A stretch of 5,492 nucleotides of DNA. Origin: Chloroflexota bacterium. Lineage in GTDB: Bacteria > Chloroflexota > Limnocylindria > P2-11E. Below the pieces are notes generated by a model, which was given only the letters and a program-made list of their open reading frames with translations, ran no database searches and had not been told where the DNA came from. Below, piece by piece: positions 1 to 4,636 of the stretch (positions within the stretch are counted from its first letter, which is position 1; each line of letters opens with the position of its first letter). The stretch covers positions 1 through 5,492 of the forward strand of contig JANXXG010000331.1 of assembly GCA_025350745.1 (NCBI GenBank), written 5' to 3'. A program made the position numbers and the translations under genes.

Positions 1-494
1 GCCCGCCGGTAGATCTCCGGATGGGGCTTCTCCCACCCGGCATCGTGCGAGCTCACGATGCCGTCGATCGCGTCCGCGAGGCCGGCGCGCTCCCAATCGC
101 GCAGGACTTCGGCGTCGCCCCGCGACAGGGTGTTCGTGACCAGCACCACGCGAAGCGCCTGGGCCTTGCACCAGCGCACCGCGTCGGTCGCCCCCGCCAC
201 GGGCGTGGAGACGCGATCGATCGGCCCGGCGAACATCGATCGCAGGCGATCGATCGCGATATCGCAGGCGATCCCCTGCCGGTCGAACCAGGTCTCGTAC
301 CAGCGGTTCGTCTCCTGGCGGTGCGCCTCGCGCTCGGCCGGCCGCAGATCCGCGGTGATGAGCGCGTCGTACCAGTCCCGCTCCCCGAACGCTTCGACCA
401 GGTCACCCCGGATGATCGGATGAAGCTGGTGGGCGGGCAGCCAATGCTCGACGAGCGTGTCGCCTACATCAAAGAACGCCGCCCGTACACCCAC
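1..494 (-). CDS. HAD-superfamily hydrolase, 3' end outside window
   Basis: The first 164 codons of a haloacid dehalogenase-like hydrolase, running off the left edge. Residues 5-15 read AAFFDVGDTLV, motif I with nucleophile Asp9. The second acidic residue is at +3 (D12) instead of the usual +2 (DxD), a variant seen in some HAD-IA proteins that leaves the phosphatase general acid uncertain. Residues 118-123 (VTNTLS) are motif II with Thr120. Residues 153-160 (AGWEKPHP) carry the motif III lysine, K156. The stretch between motifs I and II (about 20-110) has the size and helical look of a C1 cap. The motif IV acidic residues lie outside the window. I chose the GTG at 494 because it places motif I at residue 5 and because a TACGAT hexamer lies 6 nt upstream. 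It is divergent from the gene starting at 513. Substrate unknown. Confidence 0.88.
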   Translation of the reverse strand, partial: MGVRAAFFDVGDTLVEHWLPAHQLHPIIRGDLVEAFGERDWYDALITADLRPAEREAHRQETNRWYETWFDRQGIACDIAIDRLRSMFAGPIDRVSTPVAGATDAVRWCKAQALRVVLVTNTLSRGDAEVLRDWERAGLADAIDGIVSSHDAGWEKPHPEIYRR

Positions 495-512
495 ACGAAT
501 ATCGTATCGACG
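495..512. promoter_or_regulatory. Candidate bidirectional leaderless promoter
   Basis: Only 18 bp separate the GTG of the HAD gene (494) from the ATG of the next gene (513). On the minus strand TACGAT (506..501) lies 6 nt before the GTG. On the plus strand TATCGT (500..505) lies 7 nt before the ATG. Both fit the TAnnnT -10 pattern at a distance that would start transcription on the start codon. There is no Shine-Dalgarno in either direction and no clear -35 hexamer. The two hexamers overlap, so the two directions would probably compete for polymerase. Transcription from here is inferred, not seen. Confidence 0.45.
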
Positions 513-959
513 ATGCTCGACTTCGATCAGCTCGCCTTCATCGAGAGGTGGCGGCAGCGCGCCTCGCGGGGAGTCGTGATCGCGCTTGACGGCACGCGAG
601 GGGACATCGTGGTGACCATGCGGGCCGGCGAGCTCGGCGAGCGGCTGGACCTGCGGGGACGAGATGCCACCGGCGCCGTCCGGAAGGCCCGTCTCGCGAT
701 CGGTGACCGGGTCACGATGGCGATCGAGTACGCGGCCACGGATGTGACCACCGGATCCGGATCGAGCGTGGCAGGCGGGCTCGTCGCGCCGGGTGCGGTC
801 GTGGAAGGCACGGTCAGCGCCACCGGCGACATCACGGTGGTCGATTGCGGCACGGCGCTGCTCGTCCGCGGAGAGACACTTCCGGCGGCGAAGGTCGGCG
901 ATCTCGTGCGATTCACGATCGCCGGAGAGGGCAAGGCCTACCTGATCCCGACGCGCTAG
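513..959 (+). CDS. Conserved-looking hypothetical protein, 148 aa
   Basis: I do not recognise the family. The 148-residue product starts with a charged amphipathic helix (about 1-20, LDFDQLAFIERWRQRAS). Two strand-rich segments follow: about 21-85 (VVIALDGTRGDIVVTM, then RLAIGDRVTMAIEY) and, after a Gly/Ser/Ala-rich hinge (about 87-102), about 103-148 (VEGTVSATGDITVVDCG, VGDLVRFTIAGEGKAYLI). The repeated hydrophobic-alternating strands with G-D turns suggest two small beta barrels, perhaps OB- or SH3-like; this is inference. There is no signal peptide or membrane segment, so it is probably cytoplasmic. The frame is open upstream to 21, but that part is antisense to the HAD gene, and the ATG at 513 has its own TATCGT hexamer 7 nt upstream. 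It ends 7 bp from the convergent peroxiredoxin stop. Confidence 0.7.
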   Translation: MLDFDQLAFIERWRQRASRGVVIALDGTRGDIVVTMRAGELGERLDLRGRDATGAVRKARLAIGDRVTMAIEYAATDVTTGSGSSVAGGLVAPGAVVEGTVSATGDITVVDCGTALLVRGETLPAAKVGDLVRFTIAGEGKAYLIPTR

Positions 960-966
960 CCACGAG

Positions 967-1467
967 TTACGTGAGCTTTTGCAGCTCCTCGGCGATCTCT
1001 TCCTCGTCCGGCACCTCGCGCAACGTGTGTACGTCGACGTAGCGGACGATCCCCAGGCCGTCCACGACGATGATCGCTCGTTCGGGCCGGCCGGTCTCCT
1101 CATTGAACACGCCGTAGAGCCGCGAGACGGCGCCGTGCGGCCAGAAGTCGGAGACGAACGGGTAGCTGGTGATGCCAAGCTGTTCGGCCCAGGCCTTCAG
1201 CGAGTACACCGAGTCGCACGTCAGACCCACGACCTGGGTCGTCCCCGGCTCATACCGCTGCTGGAGCGATGCGAGCGCCGGAGCTTCTTGGTTTCAGGTG
1301 CCGCTGAACGCGAAGGCCATGAACGCGAGGACCACGCGTTGTCCTCTGAGCGCCGACAGCGTGATCGTTCGACCATCGTGGGCCCGAAGGGTGAAATCAG
1401 GAGCAGGATCACCGACCACGAGCGTCGGTGTCCTGGTCGCGAGCTTCGTGCGACCCTTCGGTGCCAC
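967..1467 (-). CDS. AhpE-like peroxiredoxin with in-frame TGA (probable selenocysteine) at the peroxidatic position
   Basis: Thioredoxin-fold peroxidase that would reduce H2O2 or organic hydroperoxides through a peroxidatic Cys/Sec. Read through the TGA it is 166 residues, near the usual AhpE length (about 153). VGDPAPDFTL (18-27) is the standard N-terminal strand. RVVLAFMAFAFSGT (44-57) leads into codon 58, TGA (1296..1294), then NQE. This matches AhpE FYPLAFTGI-C-QGE: Ser55 at -3, Glu61 at +3, TGA exactly on the catalytic Cys. The usual Pro at -7 is Ala51. Downstream are SDFWPHGAVS (106-115), YGVFNE (118-123) and the active-site Arg130 (PERA). The only Cys is Cys84 (LTCDS), a possible resolving residue. 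No other stop or frameshift interrupts the frame. The GTG at 1467 is chosen for the TATCTT hexamer 6 nt upstream; GTG codon 17 is an alternative. If not recoded, this would be a one-mutation pseudogene (TGC/TGT to TGA). Sec machinery is not in the window. Confidence 0.82.
1243..1283 (-). promoter_or_regulatory. Candidate bacterial SECIS hairpin downstream of the UGA
   Basis: In the mRNA sense (minus strand), a 41-nt hairpin starts 10 nt after the TGA. Lower stem: CTCCG (1283..1279) with CGGGG (1247..1243), one G-U pair. A GC bulge (1278..1277) follows. Middle stem: GCTC (1276..1273) with GAGC (1251..1248). Internal loop: GC/AT. Upper stem: ATCGCT (1270..1265) with AGCGGT (1259..1254), one G-U pair. 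Apical loop: CCAGC (1264..1260). The loop begins 29 nt after the TGA, inside the 16-37 nt range described for bacterial SECIS elements. The loop G is at position 4, not among the first two bases as in the common consensus. Folding was done by eye. Confidence 0.6.
1294..1296 (-). other. TGA codon 58, probable selenocysteine (UGA recoding)
   Basis: Single in-frame TGA in the peroxiredoxin, between SGT and NQE. It occupies the peroxidatic Cys position of the PxxxT/SxxC-type motif. The next base after TGA is A. A hairpin follows in the mRNA. Recoding is inferred from position, an intact frame on both sides, and the known existence of Sec-containing peroxiredoxins in bacteria. Confidence 0.78.
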
Positions 1468-1484
1468 GTCCCTAAGATAAGGCG
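1468..1484. promoter_or_regulatory. Overlapping divergent -10 elements for two leaderless genes
   Basis: The 17-bp gap between the peroxiredoxin GTG (1467) and the CPxC-protein ATG (1485) holds TAAGAT (1473..1478, plus) and TATCTT (1479..1474, minus). They overlap by five base pairs. Each is exactly 6 nt from its own start codon, the spacing expected if transcription begins on the first base of the start codon. The purines AAGG before the ATG and AGGG before the GTG are only 2 nt away, too close to act as ribosome sites. No consensus -35 is visible on either side. Confidence 0.55.
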
Positions 1485-1691
1485 ATGCAGACGAAGGGCG
1501 CCGAGGGCCGACGGATCACGGCATCACGCCGTGATTTCCTCGCCTATCTCACGGTATGCCCATTCTGCGGGGAGCACGTGGGCCCGCGGTTCGTCACCCG
1601 TGAGCACGCCGATGTTCCGCCGAACCCGCCGTACGCCGCGTCGGTGAAGTGCCCGCGCTGCCGCGAGCTCTACGAGGTGCTCTTCAGCTAG
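1485..1691 (+). CDS. Small double-CPxC (zinc-ribbon-like) protein, 68 aa
   Basis: Short soluble protein with two CPxC knuckles 27 residues apart: VCPFCGE (Cys25, Cys28) and KCPRCRE (Cys56, Cys59). Four cysteines in this layout are typical of zinc ribbons that hold one zinc. CPFC also resembles glutaredoxin/thioredoxin active sites, but the pairing of two knuckles and the absence of a thioredoxin fold favour zinc binding. The N-terminus (1-18) is basic (KGAEGRRITASRRD). The middle is Pro-rich (VPPNPPY, 44-50). The ATG at 1485 has TAAGAT 6 nt upstream and no usable Shine-Dalgarno, suggesting a leaderless mRNA. It shares its 17-bp promoter region with the divergent peroxiredoxin, so co-regulation is plausible. 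It ends 13 bp from the convergent CAP gene. Family not recognised. Confidence 0.75.
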   Translation: MQTKGAEGRRITASRRDFLAYLTVCPFCGEHVGPRFVTREHADVPPNPPYAASVKCPRCRELYEVLFS

Positions 1692-1704
1692 CGATCAGGG
1701 TCTA

Positions 1705-3369
1705 TCAGGGCGTGACGGTCACGATCAGGAACACGCCCTCGTCTTCCATCCACGCCGTACCGTCGATGACCGGGCGCAGGTGGATCGAGTACACCCCCGG
1801 CGTCGACGGAGCCTTCACCTGGAACGTGAACGTGGCGTTCTGTCCCGGCCCGACCGCGGCTTCACTCTGCGCCGCGACGCGATTCTGGAGCGGCCAACCC
1901 ACACCGAGTGACGACCACGTGACGTCATCGAGGTTGATGCCCAACCGGACCTCGCGACCAAGGACACCCTTCACCCATGTGGCGGTACCGGTGTTGATGA
2001 ACGTCACGGTGAGCGCCGCGCTCGTCTGTCCGACCCGGAGGGTCGGGTACGCGGACTGCGCGGCCCACCGGCTGTGGTACGTGCCGTCCGCCGAGACGAT
2101 GACCATGAATACGCCGGAGTCTTCCATCCAGGTCAGCCCATCGATCACCGGTCGCAGGGGAAGGCGGTACGTGCCGGGCATGGCCGGCGCGCGGACGTTG
2201 AACGTGAACGTGCCGGTCTGGCCCGGCGCCACCGTTGCCTCGGAAGTCGTCGCGAGGCGGTTCGCCGACAGCCAGCCGTCGCTCATGCCGAGCGCGGCGA
2301 AGGCCAGCGTGTCGCCGTTGAGGCCGAGGTTGGCCTGCTTCCCGACGATGCCCTTCTGCCAGGTCGCGGTACCGGTGTTCAGGAACCGCACGGTGAGGGC
2401 GGTGGAGGTCCCGGGCACGAGGGTCGGCCACGCGCTCTCGCTCTGGAACGCCGCGTGAAAGCTCTGCGTCGGCGCCGGGGGCGGCACGACGGTGCCGGAG
2501 CCGCCGGCGGTGGTGAAGTCCCATTCGTTCGTGACCTGCTGGCCACTCACGGTTATGTCAAAGCGCACGTGATAGGTCGTCCCGGCCGCGAGTGGCCGCT
2601 GCGGGATGATCACCTGATAGTCGTACTCGAACTGCTGCGGTGCGTAGTAGATCGGCAGCCGGGAGCCATCCGGCGCGACGACCTCGGCCGCCCGCATGGT
2701 GACGTTCTGCCCTGCCGAGTACACGACCATGAGCGGATATCCGACCGGACCAGAGACCCCGGCGGGAAGCGGGTTCGGCGACTCCTGGCCGCTCCAGCTG
2801 GTCGGGATGCCGGTCTGGCCGGAGGCCGGCGATCGGACGACGTCGACCGGGCGCGTGCCGAAGTCATGGACGAAATCGCCGACGGTCGATCCGCGGGTGC
2901 CCAGCGTCGAGTAGCCCCAGCCGGTTGCTACTGAATTCGGATGCATCATCCCGAGCCGGTGGTAGGGCGCGTCCCAGAGCTGGTTCACACCAGCGGTCCC
3001 GCTCGAGCCGCCGGTCGCGACCTCGCTGACGAATGAGGTCGACCAGCCGGCCGCGATGAGCCGATCATGCGCGGAGTACCCGGTGTAGTACGAAAGGCCC
3101 GCGGTCTCGAAGTGACCCATGTAGCCGTTCGCCGAGCTGTAGTTGGCGTGATTCTGAGCAGCCGCGTTGACGCGGGCATCGGCCCCGATCGTCGGCGCGC
3201 CCACTGCGAAGCGGTGATCGTTCAGGGTCTGGAGCATGTCCGCCTGGACCGCGGCCTGGACCTGCTGAACATCGGCCGCCGAGAGTGCCGCGACCGAGCC
3301 GCCGTTCAAGCCCACGCTCGGCAGGGCAAGCACCACGGCGAGCGTGATCAGGGAGAAGGTCTTCTTCAC
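1705..3369 (-). CDS. Secreted CAP (SCP/PR-1) domain protein with Ig-like and two NBR1-type Ig domains
   Basis: Exported protein of 554 residues. Residues 1-29 form a Sec signal peptide: basic start (MKKT), hydrophobic core (FSLITLAVVLALPSVG), then a small-residue cleavage region near SVAA. The CAP domain spans about 44-172: LNDHR, then GHFE (His86, Glu88), SEV (Glu116), PYHR (His137), the usual CAP His/Glu cavity residues. About 207-288 looks like an SbsA-type bacterial Ig domain ending NEWDFTTAG. A proline-rich linker (VVPPPAPT) follows. About 304-428 and 430-552 are two NBR1-like Ig domains (NTGTATW, PGQ..TFTF, PVIDG..WMED). The likely role is cell-surface or extracellular binding; the substrate is unknown. 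The frame opens at a TTG (3453), but GTG 3369 or GTG 3375 fits the signal peptide. No good Shine-Dalgarno precedes either. Convergent with the CPxC gene. Confidence 0.87.
   Translation of the reverse strand: MKKTFSLITLAVVLALPSVGLNGGSVAALSAADVQQVQAAVQADMLQTLNDHRFAVGAPTIGADARVNAAAQNHANYSSANGYMGHFETAGLSYYTGYSAHDRLIAAGWSTSFVSEVATGGSSGTAGVNQLWDAPYHRLGMMHPNSVATGWGYSTLGTRGSTVGDFVHDFGTRPVDVVRSPASGQTGIPTSWSGQESPNPLPAGVSGPVGYPLMVVYSAGQNVTMRAAEVVAPDGSRLPIYYAPQQFEYDYQVIIPQRPLAAGTTYHVRFDITVSGQQVTNEWDFTTAGGSGTVVPPPAPTQSFHAAFQSESAWPTLVPGTSTALTVRFLNTGTATWQKGIVGKQANLGLNGDTLAFAALGMSDGWLSANRLATTSEATVAPGQTGTFTFNVRAPAMPGTYRLPLRPVIDGLTWMEDSGVFMVIVSADGTYHSRWAAQSAYPTLRVGQTSAALTVTFINTGTATWVKGVLGREVRLGINLDDVTWSSLGVGWPLQNRVAAQSEAAVGPGQNATFTFQVKAPSTPGVYSIHLRPVIDGTAWMEDEGVFLIVTVTP
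1714..2460 (-). repeat. Tandem pair of NBR1-type Ig domain repeats inside the CAP gene
   Basis: Two units, about 2460..2086 and 2082..1714, encode related domains of about 125 and 123 residues. Shared landmarks in order: YPTL/WPTL, TALTV.F.NTGTATW.KG, NRLAT.SEA/NRVAAQSEA, V.PGQ..TFTF.V.AP, PG.Y...LRPVIDG..WMED.GVF. Protein similarity is high but the DNA copies have diverged, so this is an old internal duplication. Confidence 0.8.
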
Positions 3370-3423
3370 CGTCACGAGGGCAAACGAGGCTTGGGTGGCT
3401 GCCGTTATCTGATCGTTAGGAAG

Positions 3424-3451
3424 CGGTACCTGACTGAGAGGTACCGGTACC
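3424..3451. repeat. GGTACC-rich inverted repeat upstream of the CAP gene
   Basis: A perfect 8-bp inverted repeat, CGGTACCT (3424..3431) and AGGTACCG (3439..3446), with a 7-nt spacer GACTGAG. A third GGTACC (3446..3451) abuts it and makes the 12-bp palindrome GGTACCGGTACC at 3440..3451. It lies 55 bp upstream of the CAP start at 3369 and 80 bp past the end of the small peptide gene. It could be an operator for the CAP gene or a transcript hairpin ending the peptide mRNA; there is no U-tract. The surrounding bases 3376-3530 hold no gene that I can see. Confidence 0.5.
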
Positions 3452-3491
3452 AATGGGCCACTCAGGCCCGCCCGATCGTGACTGATGGCAA

Positions 3492-3511
3492 GCGCCGCCC
3501 GCCCGCGGCGC
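3492..3511 (-). terminator. GC hairpin after the small peptide gene, possible terminator
   Basis: A perfect 7-bp arm pair, GCGCCGC and GCGGCGC, with a 6-nt loop, 19 bp past the stop of the 20-residue peptide gene. The minus strand continues TTGCC with no T-run. It would therefore be at best a weak or factor-assisted terminator, or just an mRNA-stabilising stem. Confidence 0.35.
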
Positions 3512-3530
3512 CGCCGTCACGAGGACAGAG

Positions 3531-3593
3531 CTACTTCTTCTTCTTCGCGGACTTCTTCGCGGTCTTCTTGGCAGCCTTCTTCTTTGCGGGCAT
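3531..3593 (-). CDS. 20-residue lysine-rich basic peptide
   Basis: ATG (3593) to TAG (3531) encodes MPAKKKAAKKTAKKSAKKKK: 11 lysines of 20 residues, all AAG, with the rest almost only Ala, Thr and Ser. The KKxAKK pattern is that of histone H1-like tails and of the C-terminal tails of some actinobacterial HU proteins, so nucleic-acid binding is the natural guess; this is inference. Expression is well supported: GGGAGGTGA sits 5 nt before the ATG, one of the strongest ribosome sites in the window. It lies 45 bp behind the stop of the HTH gene on the same strand, so it is probably the last gene of a UDG-HTH-peptide transcript. It is too short for standard gene calling. A chance low-complexity ORF is the alternative, but the Shine-Dalgarno argues against that. 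Confidence 0.72.
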   Translation of the reverse strand: MPAKKKAAKKTAKKSAKKKK

Positions 3594-3598
3594 GTTGG

Positions 3599-3607
3599 TC
3601 ACCTCCC
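3599..3607 (-). promoter_or_regulatory. Strong Shine-Dalgarno for the lysine-rich peptide
   Basis: GGGAGGTGA on the minus strand, 5 nt before the ATG at 3593. GGAGGTGA is a perfect 8-base match to the 16S anti-Shine-Dalgarno. It decides that this tiny ORF is likely translated, and it contrasts with the leaderless-looking starts elsewhere in the window. Confidence 0.8.
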
Positions 3608-3638
3608 TTCCTCAGTTAGTGATCGGCGCGTCCAGCGC

Positions 3639-3896
3639 TCAGAACAGCCGTCGTTGCCGTCCGGTACTGCGACCGGCCTGACTGGAACGAGCGAGCCATT
3701 CCTCGAATTCGCGGCGCGGGATGCGCCAGATCCGACCGACCCGGACCGCTGGTATGCGCTCCGGATCCGCGTCGTCCACTGCGCCGAGGCGGCGCAAGAT
3801 GGTCGTGGGGTGAACGCGCAGGCGCTTGGCGACCTCGTCGGGCGTGAAGTACTCGGCCAGCTCGGAACCGGCCTCATCTCGTGCCGACATGCGCAC
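3639..3896 (-). CDS. Excisionase-family helix-turn-helix DNA-binding protein, 85 aa
   Basis: Small DNA-binding protein of the MerR-like excisionase (HTH_17) type. After a short acidic N-terminus, EYFTPDEVAKRLRVHPTTILRRLG (about 15-38) is the helix-turn-helix: the classic T-P-x-E-V-A-x-x-L-x-V start and a T-I-x-R-x-L recognition helix. A wing follows (IPAVRVGRIWRIPRREFEEWL, about 48-68), then a basic tail. The product could be a transcriptional regulator or a recombination directionality factor. No integrase is visible, so a regulator is more likely. Start choice: AGGAGG (3908..3903) is 6 nt before GTG 3896 but 12 nt before ATG 3890, so the GTG is preferred and adds two residues. It lies 53 bp behind the UDG gene and 45 bp ahead of the lysine-rich peptide on the same strand, probably one operon. 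Confidence 0.87.
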   Translation of the reverse strand: MRMSARDEAGSELAEYFTPDEVAKRLRVHPTTILRRLGAVDDADPERIPAVRVGRIWRIPRREFEEWLARSSQAGRSTGRQRRLF

Positions 3897-3902
3897 ACTG
3901 CT

Positions 3903-3908
3903 CCTCCT
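3903..3908 (-). promoter_or_regulatory. Shine-Dalgarno that selects the GTG start of the HTH gene
   Basis: AGGAGG on the minus strand with 6-nt spacing to GTG 3896. The alternative ATG at 3890 would be 12 nt away, beyond the usual range. Confidence 0.65.
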
Positions 3909-3949
3909 GCGGGGACCGCTGCTATGAGCTTCACCTGCGTCAGGGCACT

Positions 3950-4603
3950 CTACCTGCGTCCGGTGTCCGATTGCAAGCCCCGCCAGCGCGTTCCGAGCAG
4001 CGTGAGCCCGCGGTCGAGGCGCGCGCGGTTCGCCGGATCGTTCAGCCAGCGCGACGCGCCGCTCGGATGCGGCAGCGGGATGAGGAGCGCGCCCCCCAGC
4101 GCGGCGCTGCGCTTCGACCGTCCGACGATGTCCCCGAGGCGCGCCGGACCCCAGAGTCGCTCGATCGCAAGCGTGCCGACCAGGATGATGATCTCGGGCC
4201 GCACCAGCCTGATCTCCGTCTCGAGCCACGGAGCGCAGAGCGCGACCTCCGCCGGCGAGGGTCGCCGATCACCGGACCCGGTGGCCGCCTTGCCGGGGAA
4301 GCACTTCGTGATCGACGTTCGGTACGGCAGGTCGTGCTCGCCGATGCCGGCGCGCGCGAGCCAGCGCCGCAGCTCCGCGCCGGCCCGGCCGGAGAACGGC
4401 ATGCGCGTCGTGAGCTCCACGACGCCGGGCGCCTGCCCGACGATCATCACCCGATCACCGATGTCGCCGTCGAGGACGGGCACGGCCCGATCGAGGTAGC
4501 CGGCCGCGACGCATCGGGTGCACGCCCGGATCCGAGCCTGCAGGCGCGTGAGCTTCACCGCATCGACCGCTCGCCCTGCGGGAGGCGAAAGTCCCATTGT
4601 CAC
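3950..4603 (-). CDS. Uracil-DNA glycosylase superfamily protein (family 4-like)
   Basis: Base-excision-repair enzyme expected to remove uracil from DNA. The product has 217 residues. Residues 56-63 read GQAPGVVE, the motif A loop; family 4 usually has GE(A/G)PG, so Gln57 replaces Glu. MPFSGRAG (68-75) follows as in family 4. HPS (179-181, LPHPSGAS) is motif B with the catalytic-loop His. Four cysteines, C28, C31 (ACTRC), C101 (TKCFPG) and C123 (ALCAPW), match the 4Fe-4S set of family 4, although the last spacing (21 residues) is longer than usual. The start is GTG 4603, with AGAAGGG about 8 nt upstream. ATG 4597 is two codons in and has TACGGT 7 nt before it. VKLTRLQARIRACTRC at 16-31 resembles the usual N-terminus, so a later start is possible. 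It leads the HTH and peptide genes. Confidence 0.88.
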   Translation of the reverse strand: MTMGLSPPAGRAVDAVKLTRLQARIRACTRCVAAGYLDRAVPVLDGDIGDRVMIVGQAPGVVELTTRMPFSGRAGAELRRWLARAGIGEHDLPYRTSITKCFPGKAATGSGDRRPSPAEVALCAPWLETEIRLVRPEIIILVGTLAIERLWGPARLGDIVGRSKRSAALGGALLIPLPHPSGASRWLNDPANRARLDRGLTLLGTRWRGLQSDTGRR

Positions 4604-4636
4604 GACCGTACCCTTCTGCCCATCTTCGGTCTGGTG
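4604..4636. promoter_or_regulatory. Short divergent intergenic region, UDG versus LAGLIDADG gene
   Basis: 33 bp between the UDG start (4603) and the ATG at 4637. On the minus strand it carries AGAAGGG (a Shine-Dalgarno for GTG 4603) and TACGGT, which would be a -10 at 7 nt from ATG 4597. On the plus strand I see no clear -10 or Shine-Dalgarno. CATCTT (4621..4626) is 7 nt before the in-frame GTG 4634 and is a weak candidate. Confidence 0.3.

Noticed and set aside
21..512. Upstream extension of the plus-strand unknown protein to ATG 21
   Set aside because: This stretch is antisense to the HAD hydrolase, whose three catalytic motifs are clear on the minus strand. The extension reads as arginine/proline-rich shadow sequence.
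967..1230. Stand-alone 87-residue peroxiredoxin fragment starting at GTG 1230
   Set aside because: The same frame continues upstream through codons matching the N-terminal half of the peroxiredoxin, interrupted only by the TGA. The fragment lacks the active site.
1284..1296. The TGA as a sequencing error or frameshift site
   Set aside because: A frameshift is excluded because the same frame is coding on both sides. A substitution error cannot be excluded from sequence alone, but the exact hit on the catalytic position plus the downstream hairpin favour recoding.
979..1647. 222-codon plus-strand frame
   Set aside because: It is antisense to the peroxiredoxin and overlaps the CPxC gene in another frame. 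It is rich in Arg, Asp and Gly with no recognisable domain.
1649..2458. 269-codon plus-strand frame
   Set aside because: Antisense shadow of the NBR1-Ig repeats; its repeated look only mirrors the domain duplication on the other strand.
3370..3453. N-terminal extension of the CAP protein to TTG 3453
   Set aside because: The extension would bury the signal peptide behind 28 residues, and it runs through the GGTACC repeats.
3534..3590. TTC/CTT-rich tract as a microsatellite
   Set aside because: Read on the minus strand it is simply the AAG lysine codons of the 20-residue peptide, broken by Ala, Thr and Ser codons.
3067..3681. 204-codon plus-strand frame covering the CAP promoter region and the lysine peptide
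   Set aside because: Antisense to the CAP N-terminus. The FFFFADFFAVF stretch is only the reverse reading of lysine codons.
3897..4229. Upstream extension of the HTH frame to a 196-residue protein
   Set aside because: It lies within the UDG gene in another frame. The AGGAGG site and the HTH domain start support the short form.
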